A DNA stretch of 12,196 bases from Christensenella sp. UBA7597 (GTDB lineage Bacteria; Bacillota; Clostridia; Christensenellales; Borkfalkiaceae). The notes below the pieces were generated by a model. That model had not been told where the DNA came from, did not search any database, and saw only the letters and a list, made by a program, of their open reading frames with translations. Where the stretch lies: the NCBI GenBank assembly GCA_002474405.1, contig DLQW01000064.1, positions 1 through 12,196 on the forward strand. Direction: 5' to 3'. The position numbers were made by a program, and so were the translations under genes. Positions 1 through 7,299 of this stretch are shown here, one piece after another; positions within the stretch are counted from its first letter, which is position 1; each line of letters starts with the position of its first letter.

Positions 1-558
<558 letters not shown>

Positions 559-666
559 TTAAAATATTTTTTTGTCTTATTGTGCGTCAGGTGCGGCAAC
601 CGCGCGTTTTCGCCGCAAAATTTCTTGCAGGCAAAGAAAAACGGGCAGCCGCAGCCTCGCGTATAT

Positions 667-695
667 ATTATAACTTTTATTTTATTTTAAGTCAA
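667..695 (-). promoter_or_regulatory. Sigma-A-type promoter for nifJ
   Basis: On the minus strand, TTGACT (695-690) is followed by a 17-base spacer and a perfect TATAAT (672-667). The spacer is almost all A and T. Transcription would start near 659-660, giving a leader of about 116 bases before the nifJ ATG. Within that leader TGCGGC and GCCGCA (positions 592-597 and 612-617) could form a 6-bp stem with a 14-base loop. No T run follows the stem, so it does not look like a terminator. Promoter match and position are seen directly; activity is inferred. Confidence 0.85.
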
Positions 696-787
696 TAGCA
701 AAACGCGGAAAATCGCAAAAATTTTTTGTGCAAATTTAATGTTTTTGAGAAAAATCGAAAATTTCACTGGTTTTTCATAGACTTTTT

Positions 788-829
788 ATTGTGTTTTTCG
801 CGAAAATCATTGTATTTTTCGTGATTTTT
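788..829 (+). repeat. Tandem 21-base repeat overlapping the ecf promoter
   Basis: ATTGTGTTTTTCGCGA at 788-803 and ATTGTATTTTTCGTGA at 809-824 match at 14 of 16 bases and are offset by exactly 21 bases, about two helical turns. The second copy contains the -35 box (TTGTAT, 810-815); the first has a similar TTGTGT 21 bases upstream. The first copy also includes the perfect 12-base palindrome TTTTCGCGAAAA (795-806). The arrangement would suit two regulator molecules on one face of the helix, but low-complexity AT-rich DNA could produce it by chance. Confidence 0.5.
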
Positions 830-838
830 TGTTATAAT
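810..838 (+). promoter_or_regulatory. Sigma-A-type promoter for the ecf-truA operon
   Basis: TTGTAT (810-815), a 17-base spacer and a perfect TATAAT (833-838) lie about 88 bases before the TTG start of the fused ATPase gene. Transcription would begin near 845. It is the only good promoter match between nifJ and the ATPase gene on this strand. Confidence 0.8.
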
Positions 839-911
839 ATTCCGTAATCGATACAGGCGGCGGAATCTCCGGGCGGAAAAGCGTTCCGGCTTTTTGCGCC
901 GCAGAACGGAA

Positions 912-916
912 AAGGA
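912..916 (+). promoter_or_regulatory. Ribosome binding site supporting the TTG start of ecfA
   Basis: AAGGA ends 9 bases before TTG at 926. The next in-frame ATG lies about 95 codons downstream, inside the first ATPase domain and past its Walker A motif, so this TTG is the most plausible start. Confidence 0.65.
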
Positions 917-925
917 CGTAAAAAA

Positions 926-2974
926 TTGAGCGAAAAAAACGGCACAACCGAATACGACGGCGCGGCGGAAAGCGGCGCGGGCGAAGCGTTTTTCGCGGAA
1001 GAGAATCGCAAAACGCCCGCGGTAAAACTGGAAAACGTTTCTTTCGCGTACGGCGACGGCGAAAAAAACGCGCTGGAAAACGTATCGCTGGAAATCGGAC
1101 AGGGCGAGTTCGTGGCGATTCTGGGGCATAATGGCAGCGGAAAATCTACGCTGGCGCGCCTTATCAACGGCTTGCTGACGCCTTCCGCGGGAAAAATTTT
1201 CGTGCTCGGCATGGATTCTTCCGACAGGAAAAATCTGTTCGAAATCAGAAAAAACGCGGGCGTGGTGTTTCAGAATCCCGATAACCAGACGGTGGCGAGC
1301 GTGGTGGAGGACGACGTTGCGTTCGGGCCCGAAAACACGGGCGTGCCGCGGGAAGAAATCGGGCGGCGAATCGATTTCGCCCTGCGCGCGGTTGGAATGG
1401 AAGAATTCCGCCATGCGGAAGCAACGAAGCTTTCTGGCGGGCAGAAGCAGCGCGTAGCCATAGCCGGCGTTCTTGCGTTGCAGCCGCGGATTATTATTCT
1501 GGACGAATCCACGGCGATGCTCGATCCGCGCGGGCGGCGCGAGATAACGTCGGTGGTGCAGAAGCTCAATAAAGAAAATAAAATCACGGTGATCGCCATA
1601 ACGCACTTCCCGGAAGAAGCCATGCTTGCCGACCGCGCGATTGTGCTGCACCGCGGAAGAGTGGTGCTGCAGGGCAAGCCCGAAGAAGTGCTGAAAAGCG
1701 AAGAAGAATTGCTTTCTTACAATCTCGCGCTGCCGAAAAGCGTAAAAATATGCAGAGACCTGCGCGCGCGGGGGCTGAACGTGCCCGATTCGCTTTCGCC
1801 CGAAGAAATCGCGAAGGAAATCGCTTCGCAGATTGCAAAAAACGGCGGAACAACGGACGGCGACGAGAAACATGCGGCAGCCGAAACGGAAAGCAAAGCG
1901 ACGGGCGGCGCGGCGGTGGAAAAAAACGCGGTTGCGGAAAGCAGAGACATCGTCGATTGCAGAAATTTGTATTTTTCGTACGACGGCGCGGAAGAGCACG
2001 CGCTGAACGGTGTTTCGCTGCAGATCGGCGAGGGAGAATTTTTCGGAATCATCGGGCATACGGGCAGCGGAAAATCCACGTTCGTGCGGCACCTGAACGC
2101 GCTGGAAAAATTGCCCACGGCGCAGAAAAAGTACAAACCGAAGAAGAAAAAGAAAAACGCCGCGGAGATTCCCGAAGAAAAACGCACCGTTTTAACGGTG
2201 GACGGATTTGACCTGACGGATAAAACCACCGACTTTTTTGCGCTGCGTTCCAAAGTGGGCATGGTGTTTCAGTATCCGGAATATCAGCTGTTTGCGGAAA
2301 CGGTGTCTGCGGACGTGGCGTTCGGGTTGAAAAATTTTTCGAAAACGCCGTTGAGCGCCGAAGAAACCGAACGCGCCGTGAAAGAGGCGTTGGAAACGGT
2401 GGGGCTGAAGTACGAAGAGGTGAAAGATAAATCGCCGTTCGAACTTTCGGGCGGGCAGAAACGCCGCGTCGCGATTGCGGGCGTCATCGTAACGAAGCCT
2501 GAAATCCTCGTGCTGGACGAGCCCGCGGCGGGGCTGGACCCGCTTGGCAAGGAAGAAATCGCCGCGCTTTTGAAAAAAGTACATTCCGACTGGTGCAAAA
2601 CCGTCATCGTGGTATCGCACGATATGGATGAAATCGCGGAATCCTGCGATCGCGCCGCCGTATTTTCGGAAGGGAAAATCGCGTTTTGCGATACGCCGGA
2701 AAAATTGTTTACGCAGGACGCGGAAGCGCTGTTTTCGCTGGGGCTCGATATTCCCGTAACGGCGAAAATTTCCCGCGCGCTGGCGGCGGAAGGCATTGTC
2801 GCCTCGTCCGACTTGACGGAAAAGGGATTCGTGAACGCCGTGGCGGAACGGTTCGTCGCGGGCAGAACGGCAAGCGGCAAAACGGAAAATACGGAAACGG
2901 CAAGCGGCGCGGCGGAGGAAAACGGCAAAGCCGTTGCCGGCGGGATAACTGCGGGAGGCGAAAAACATGAGTAA
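926..2974 (+). CDS. Fused EcfA1-EcfA2 double ATPase of a group II ECF transporter
   Basis: Two complete ABC ATPase domains in one 682-residue chain would power an energy-coupling-factor importer from the cytoplasmic face of the membrane. Domain 1 (about 33-275) is EcfA1-like: Walker A GHNGSGKST (67-75), Q-loop FQNPDNQ (115-121), signature LSGGQKQR (169-176), Walker B ILDESTAMLDP (191-201), switch His227. Domain 2 (about 342-610) is EcfA2-like: GHTGSGKST (377-385), FQYPEYQLF (448-456), LSGGQKRR (507-514), VLDEPAAGLDP (529-539), His565. All catalytic motifs look intact. EcfA1 and EcfA2 are normally separate genes; here a low-complexity linker (about 304-338) joins them. Domain 2 carries a Lys-rich insertion (about 397-420), and the last 35 residues are an Ala/Gly/Glu/Thr-rich tail with a 10-residue repeat. 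The start is TTG at 926. The end overlaps ecfT by 8 bases, implying translational coupling. The family call is secure; the transported substrate is unknown. Confidence 0.93.
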   Translation: MSEKNGTTEYDGAAESGAGEAFFAEENRKTPAVKLENVSFAYGDGEKNALENVSLEIGQGEFVAILGHNGSGKSTLARLINGLLTPSAGKIFVLGMDSSDRKNLFEIRKNAGVVFQNPDNQTVASVVEDDVAFGPENTGVPREEIGRRIDFALRAVGMEEFRHAEATKLSGGQKQRVAIAGVLALQPRIIILDESTAMLDPRGRREITSVVQKLNKENKITVIAITHFPEEAMLADRAIVLHRGRVVLQGKPEEVLKSEEELLSYNLALPKSVKICRDLRARGLNVPDSLSPEEIAKEIASQIAKNGGTTDGDEKHAAAETESKATGGAAVEKNAVAESRDIVDCRNLYFSYDGAEEHALNGVSLQIGEGEFFGIIGHTGSGKSTFVRHLNALEKLPTAQKKYKPKKKKKNAAEIPEEKRTVLTVDGFDLTDKTTDFFALRSKVGMVFQYPEYQLFAETVSADVAFGLKNFSKTPLSAEETERAVKEALETVGLKYEEVKDKSPFELSGGQKRRVAIAGVIVTKPEILVLDEPAAGLDPLGKEEIAALLKKVHSDWCKTVIVVSHDMDEIAESCDRAAVFSEGKIAFCDTPEKLFTQDAEALFSLGLDIPVTAKISRALAAEGIVASSDLTEKGFVNAVAERFVAGRTASGKTENTETASGAAEENGKAVAGGITAGGEKHE

Positions 2975-3779
2975 AATCACCTTCGGCAGATACGTTCCTA
3001 CCGATTCGTTTGCGGATAAGTGCGATCCGCGCGGCAAACTGCTGCTGCTTATCGCATACATCACGGCGGTGTTTCTCGCGAAGAATTTTTACGGGCTGGC
3101 AGTCGTGGCGGTGATGTTGATTGTGTTTATGGCGGCGGCGAAAGCCTCTCCGCTGAAAGTGCTTGCCGCGGTGAAAGGCGTGCTGTTTTTGCTGCTGTTT
3201 ACCGTAATCATCAACCTGTTTTTCTATAAGGGCGGCGAGCCGATTTTCAGCTGGGGGATTATCAGAATCTCGAAAGAGGGGCTGTTTGCCACGTTGTTTC
3301 TGGCGGCGCGGCTGGTGCTTCTCGTCTGCGGATCTACGCTGCTTACCGTAACCACTTCGCCCGTCGCGCTTACGGACGGGCTGGAAAGTCTGCTTACGCC
3401 GCTGAAATGGATTCGTTTCCCTGTACACGAACTGGCGCTCATCATGTCCATCGCGCTTCGGTTTATTCCCATTCTTTCGGATGAAACCGCGCGGATTATG
3501 TCGGCGCAGCAGGCACGCGGCGCCGATTTCGAAACGGGGGGGCTCGTGAAGCGCGTGAAAGCGCTGATTCCCGTGCTGATACCGCTTTTAATCAGCGCGT
3601 TCCGGCGGGCGGACGAACTGGGCGACGCGATGGACGCACGCTGCTATTCGGGCAGCAAAGTGCGTACGAAGTATAAAAAACTGCGGTTTACGGCGCGGGA
3701 TATCGCCGTATTCGTCGCGGGGGCGGCAATGGTTGCGGGCGTCGTTCTGTTGCGCGTTTATTTTCCCTGGAACGTATAG
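2967..3779 (+). CDS. ecfT: ECF transporter transmembrane coupling protein EcfT
   Basis: EcfT is the membrane scaffold that couples ATP hydrolysis by the EcfA pair to toppling of exchangeable substrate-binding S subunits. The 270-residue product opens with GRYVPTDSFADKCDPRGKL (7-25), the typical EcfT N-terminus. Hydrophobic segments lie at about 25-40, 42-58, 70-86, 105-128 and 245-263. Two coupling-helix motifs that contact the ATPases are visible: AQQARGADF (180-188) and AMDARCYSG (221-229). The second has Cys where many homologues have Gly. GGGAGG (2953-2958) lies 8 bases before the ATG, inside the end of the ATPase gene. Length fits the family (about 260-270). No S component lies nearby, as expected for a shared group II module serving unlinked S proteins. 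Confidence 0.94.
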   Translation: MSKITFGRYVPTDSFADKCDPRGKLLLLIAYITAVFLAKNFYGLAVVAVMLIVFMAAAKASPLKVLAAVKGVLFLLLFTVIINLFFYKGGEPIFSWGIIRISKEGLFATLFLAARLVLLVCGSTLLTVTTSPVALTDGLESLLTPLKWIRFPVHELALIMSIALRFIPILSDETARIMSAQQARGADFETGGLVKRVKALIPVLIPLLISAFRRADELGDAMDARCYSGSKVRTKYKKLRFTARDIAVFVAGAAMVAGVVLLRVYFPWNV

Positions 3780-3826
3780 ACGTGCGGGAAAGTCGCGGAA
3801 AAAATTTTTAGAGGAGGGGAAAACGG

Positions 3827-4633
3827 ATGCGGTACGTGGCGGAAATTGCATACGACGGCACGAATTACGCGGGCTGGCAGCGCCAGAAAAACGCCGTCAG
3901 TGTGCAGGAATTGCTGGAAAACGCGTTTTTTTCGGCGTTTAAAACGCGCGTTGCCGTAACGGCGAGCGGCAGAACGGACGCGGGCGTGCACGCGCTTTCG
4001 CAGATAGTGCATTTCGACGCGGCGCTTACGATTCCGCCCGAAAAATTTCCCGAAGCGCTCAACAAATTTCTGCCCGACGATATATCGGTGCTGAGAAGCG
4101 GCGCCGCGCGCGAAGGGTTCGATGCCAACCGCACGGCGAAGAAAAAAACGTACCGTTATTCGCTGTACGTTTTCCCGCAGCGGCTGCCCGTAAAAGAACG
4201 GTACGCCGTTTATCTGCAAAGCGCGCCTTCCGCGGAAAAGCTGAAAGAGGCGGCGAAGCTGTGCGAGGGCGAACACGATTTCAAAGCGTTCTGCGCGGCG
4301 AATTCTTCCGTAAAAACCACGGTGCGCACGGTGTATCGCGCAGACGCGGAAGAGAAAATTTCAAAAATCGGCGCCGCGGGAGATACGCTGCGGGAGATAG
4401 ATATTTACGTAACGGGCAACGGCTTTTTGTATAATATGGTGCGTACGATGACGGGCGAAATTTTAGCGCTTGCGGAAGGGAAACGCACGGCGAAAAGCCT
4501 GCAGGAAGCGTTTGCGACGGGCAGGCGCGAACTTCTCGGCAAAACGATGCCCGCCAAGGGGCTGACGTTGTTCGATGTGGATTACGGCTACGATTTATTC
4601 GCGGAAGAGAAAGCGGATAAAACGACGGAATAA
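3827..4633 (+). CDS. truA: tRNA pseudouridine(38-40) synthase TruA
   Basis: TruA isomerises uridine to pseudouridine at positions 38, 39 and 40 of the tRNA anticodon arm. The 268-residue product shows YDGTNYAGWQRQ (9-20), the catalytic motif GRTDAGVHA (48-56) with nucleophile Asp51, NRTAKKKTYRY (101-111), EGEHDFKAFC (147-156) and GNGFLYNMVR (197-206). All are standard for the family, and length is normal to slightly long. GGAGGGG (3813-3819) precedes the ATG by 7 bases. It follows ecfT by 47 bases with no terminator, matching the ecfA1-ecfA2-ecfT-truA order known in many Bacillota. The ribosomal genes that often flank that block (rplQ before, rplM-rpsI after) are not here. Confidence 0.96.
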   Translation: MRYVAEIAYDGTNYAGWQRQKNAVSVQELLENAFFSAFKTRVAVTASGRTDAGVHALSQIVHFDAALTIPPEKFPEALNKFLPDDISVLRSGAAREGFDANRTAKKKTYRYSLYVFPQRLPVKERYAVYLQSAPSAEKLKEAAKLCEGEHDFKAFCAANSSVKTTVRTVYRADAEEKISKIGAAGDTLREIDIYVTGNGFLYNMVRTMTGEILALAEGKRTAKSLQEAFATGRRELLGKTMPAKGLTLFDVDYGYDLFAEEKADKTTE

Positions 4634-4660
4634 GAGGCAAAATACAGGAAAAGGAAAGCT

Positions 4661-5629
4661 ATGATTATTTATCGCATATTCGATTCGTTTATCACAATGT
4701 ACACCTACATGAAAGGGTGTTACAACACGGGTAATTTCGAAGTTTTGCACAACAACGCGAAGTTATACGCCGCCGCGGTGTTGTCGGGCGTCGGCGTATG
4801 GGTGATACTGGAACTTCTGCTCGGCTTCGGTTTGTACGCTATGGCGAAAAAGCGCAATTTCGAAAAACGTTACATGGCGTTTATTCCGTTCGTGAATATG
4901 CTGTACGCGGGGCGGCTTGCGGGCGAAACGCGGCTGTTCGGGCAAAGAATGAAGCATGCGGGCGTGTTCGTGATGGCGGCGCAGCTCATCGCGGTGCTTG
5001 TGGGGGCGTTCAGTATCTTTGCGGAAGTTACGCTCAACGCGAATTATCTTATCAAGGCGGTTTCTTCCGCCGACGGCAGAACCGTTTCGTTGATCTACGT
5101 AACCGAAAGCGGCGGATCTCCCACCAGCAGTTTTGCCGCATTTTTAAACGGCTACGTCAACGTGGCTTCCTACGTGCTTTCCATCGTGGAACTGGTGTAT
5201 TCCATCTTCCTGTTTATCACCGCTTCGGCGCTGTTCAGAAGATACGCGCCCGCTTCGTATACGGGGCTCGCGATTCTTTCGCTGTTTATTCCCGCGGCGT
5301 TCCCGATTATCGTGTTCGTGCTGAGAAACAAACAGCCTGTGGATTATGCGGAATATATCAGAAAAAAGCGGGAAGCGTACTATCGCCGTTACGGCGCGCC
5401 GGGCGGCTACGGCGGCTATAACAATTCTCCTTACGGCGGCGGGTACGGCGGCGGAACGTACGGTTCTGCGGGCGGCGCCGATCCCTACCGCGGCAACGGC
5501 GAAAACAACCGTTCGGGCGGCTCTGCGGACGACGAGCCTTTTTCGGAATTCGGCGGTTCGGGAAATTCTTCGGAAAACCGTGCGGACGGCGGCAACGACG
5601 ATTCGCCTTTTTCGGATATAGACGGCTGA
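4661..5629 (+). CDS. Membrane protein of unknown function with Gly/Tyr-rich and acidic C-terminal tail
   Basis: I do not recognise a named family for this 322-residue protein. Strongly hydrophobic segments lie at about 36-61, 98-122, 165-193 and 200-222, with a weaker one at 72-87 (AFIPFVNMLYAGRLAG). That pattern recurs in uncharacterised clostridial membrane proteins. A 40-residue polar loop (about 123-163) separates the second and third strong segments. After a basic stretch (RKKREAYYRR, 234-243) comes a disordered-looking tail: Gly/Tyr-rich (249-270), Asn/Gly/Ser-rich, and ending with two copies of DD-x-PFS-acidic-hydrophobic (290-297 and 313-320). The basic stretch suggests a cytosolic tail, but counting segments leaves topology uncertain. 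It starts 27 bases after truA, behind AGGAAAAGGA, and ends 22 bases before a terminator, so it appears to be the last gene of the ecf-truA operon. It does not look like an ECF S component. Confidence 0.85.
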   Translation: MIIYRIFDSFITMYTYMKGCYNTGNFEVLHNNAKLYAAAVLSGVGVWVILELLLGFGLYAMAKKRNFEKRYMAFIPFVNMLYAGRLAGETRLFGQRMKHAGVFVMAAQLIAVLVGAFSIFAEVTLNANYLIKAVSSADGRTVSLIYVTESGGSPTSSFAAFLNGYVNVASYVLSIVELVYSIFLFITASALFRRYAPASYTGLAILSLFIPAAFPIIVFVLRNKQPVDYAEYIRKKREAYYRRYGAPGGYGGYNNSPYGGGYGGGTYGSAGGADPYRGNGENNRSGGSADDEPFSEFGGSGNSSENRADGGNDDSPFSDIDG

Positions 5630-5651
5630 AACAATTTTATTTATGCAATCG

Positions 5652-5697
5652 TTTGCGGGGCACGGCGTTTTACGCGGTTCCCCGCAAAAATTTTTTA
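5652..5697 (+). terminator. Rho-independent terminator of the ecf-truA operon
   Basis: TTTGCGGGG (5652-5660) pairs perfectly with CCCCGCAAA (5680-5688). The loop can add an inner GCG/CGC stem around TTTTA (5665-5675). Two A and six T follow (5691-5696). It lies 22 bases after the stop of the membrane protein gene. Confidence 0.85.
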
Positions 5698-5717
5698 TCG
5701 AAAAAGGCGTAAAACGC

Positions 5718-5747
5718 TTTACTTGCCGCCGCTCGCCGTGCTATAAT
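5718..5747 (+). promoter_or_regulatory. Sigma-A-type promoter for mnmE
   Basis: TTTACT (5718-5723), an 18-base spacer and a perfect TATAAT (5742-5747); TTACTT with a 17-base spacer is the alternative reading of the -35 box. Transcription would start near 5754, about 78 bases before the mnmE ATG. It lies directly after the operon terminator, so mnmE appears to begin a new transcript. A second TATAAT at 5751-5756 has no good -35 partner. Confidence 0.75.
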
Positions 5748-5831
5748 AGATATAATTACAGGTTATACTTATATTTTGTCTGCGCGCGGGCGTTCTGCCT
5801 GTCGCGGACGAAAAAAACAAAGAGGCAGACA

Positions 5832-7172
5832 ATGTTTTCGGAAAACGTTTCGGCAATCGCCACGCCGCACGGAAAAGGCGGCATCGCGATTATTCGTATC
5901 AGCGGAAAAAATCCGCTGGAAATTGCGGAAAAAATGTTCCGTCCGCGCGGGAAGGTAGCGGTGAAAGATTTTCAGCCGTACAGAATGTACCCCGGCGATA
6001 TTCTTTGCGACGGTTTTTCCGATTACGGGCTGTGCGTGTATTTCAAAGCGCCGTATTCGTACACGGGCGAGGACGTGGTGGAATTTCAGTGCCACGGAGG
6101 CGAGTGCGTTGCCGCGGGAATTTTAAAGCGCACGTTCGCGCTGGGCGCGGCGCCCGCGGGACGGGGCGAATTTACGAAGCGCGCGTTTTTAAACGGCAAA
6201 CTTTCCTTATCTTCCGCCGAGGGCGTGGCGGATCTTATCAACGGCGAATCGGAAGCGGAAATCCGCGCGGGGTATCTTTTATATAACGAAAAACTTACGG
6301 GGCGCGTGCGCGAACTGCAGAACGTTCTGAAAAATACGCTCGCCGCCATCGGCGCCGGGGTGGATTATCCCGAAGAGGACGTGGAAGAGGAAAGCCGCGA
6401 AGAAGTGCGCGCCGCGTTGCAGAAAGCGAAGAACGGCATCGGCGTGCTGCTTGCGGGCTACGGTACGGGCAGGCGCGCGAAAACGGGCGTTACGGTGGCG
6501 ATCTGCGGAAAGCCCAACACGGGCAAAAGCTCGATACTCAATCGCCTGCTCGGTTACGATAAAGCCATCGTTTCCGCCACGGCGGGCACTACGCGCGACG
6601 CGGTGGAAGGCGAAATCGAACTGGAAGGCGTCCGCTTCAGATTTTACGATACCGCGGGCGTGCGCGAAAGCGGCGACGAGATAGAAAACGCGGGCATCGC
6701 GCTGGCGGAAAAGCTGATAAAAAGCGCGGACCTGCGCGTGTTCGTATCGGCAAAGGGCGCGCCGTTCACGCAGGAGGACGCGCAGGCGCTGGAACTGGCG
6801 AAGTGCGGCGCGTATATCAAAGTGCTGAACAAAGCGGACCTGAAAGGCGACGAGACGGAAACGGACGCGGACGTTACCGTTTCCGCGGCGACGGGCGAAG
6901 GCTTTGCCGAACTGAAACGGCTGTTGGTATCGCGCGGCGTCGGCGAGCGCACGGAAGAAAGCGCGTTTCTGGTGGAGGAGCGGCATTATCAGGCGCTGTT
7001 GCGGGCGAAAGAGACTCTAAAATCCGCGTTGGCGGATATCGACTCCGCGCCGCTGGATATGCTTTCCGTTACCGTGCAGGAAGCATGGGAAACGCTCGGC
7101 GAAATTACGGGCGAAACCGCTTCGGAAGAGATTATATCCGAAATATTTTCCAAGTTCTGCGTCGGCAAATAA
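5832..7172 (+). CDS. mnmE: tRNA uridine-5-carboxymethylaminomethyl(34) synthesis GTPase MnmE
   Basis: With MnmG, MnmE modifies the wobble uridine (U34) of certain tRNAs, using a potassium-dependent GTPase cycle and a folate one-carbon donor. The 446-residue product begins MFSENVSAIATPHGKGGIAI, the usual start of the TrmE N-terminal domain. The G domain shows GKPNTGKSS (226-234), GTTRD (252-256), DTAG (273-276), NKAD (333-336) and SAATG (351-355). The C-terminus is FCVGK, with the conserved Cys (usually CIGK). Start choice: the reading frame stays open back to an ATG at 5643, but the extra 63 codons would run through a terminator and the promoter. ATG 5832 matches the family N-terminus and has AGAGG (5821-5825) six bases before it. 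MnmG, often adjacent, is not in the window. Confidence 0.96.
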   Translation: MFSENVSAIATPHGKGGIAIIRISGKNPLEIAEKMFRPRGKVAVKDFQPYRMYPGDILCDGFSDYGLCVYFKAPYSYTGEDVVEFQCHGGECVAAGILKRTFALGAAPAGRGEFTKRAFLNGKLSLSSAEGVADLINGESEAEIRAGYLLYNEKLTGRVRELQNVLKNTLAAIGAGVDYPEEDVEEESREEVRAALQKAKNGIGVLLAGYGTGRRAKTGVTVAICGKPNTGKSSILNRLLGYDKAIVSATAGTTRDAVEGEIELEGVRFRFYDTAGVRESGDEIENAGIALAEKLIKSADLRVFVSAKGAPFTQEDAQALELAKCGAYIKVLNKADLKGDETETDADVTVSAATGEGFAELKRLLVSRGVGERTEESAFLVEERHYQALLRAKETLKSALADIDSAPLDMLSVTVQEAWETLGEITGETASEEIISEIFSKFCVGK

Positions 7173-7191
7173 TAAACGCGCGCGAAAAACG

Positions 7192-7226
7192 GCGCATACC
7201 TTTGTCGTGTGTATGCGCTGCTTTTG
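7192..7226 (+). terminator. Possible weak intrinsic terminator after mnmE
   Basis: GCGCATAC (7192-7199) pairs perfectly with GTATGCGC (7211-7218) around an 11-base loop, followed by TGCTTTTG. The stem is convincing but the T run is short and interrupted. No clear promoter follows before the lysR-type gene, so some read-through is likely. The rest of the gap (7173-7299) holds nothing else I can support. Confidence 0.5.
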
Positions 7227-7299
7227 AGCCGCGCATATCGCGTAATTAAGGCGTTTTGCGCAGCATAAGGCAATAATTAAAAACACAAAAGGATAAATT

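Noticed and set aside
845..925. Riboswitch or attenuator in the ecf leader
   Set aside because: The leader is only about 80 bases. The visible stems are short and no known riboswitch core or convincing terminator can be recognised.
764..2092. Long open frame on the minus strand opposite the fused ATPase gene
   Set aside because: Arg-, His- and Phe-rich product with no recognisable domain, antisense to a gene with intact ABC motifs; a by-product of the codon bias of that gene.
4661..5629. Membrane protein gene as an ECF substrate-binding S component
   Set aside because: S components are about 180-200 residues with six packed helices and a short conserved first helix. This protein is longer, has about four strong hydrophobic segments and a disordered tail, and lies after truA.
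5643..5831. Upstream extension of mnmE by 63 codons from an in-frame ATG at 5643
   Set aside because: The extension runs through the operon terminator and the mnmE promoter, has no MnmE-like sequence, and the family N-terminus and ribosome site fit ATG 5832.
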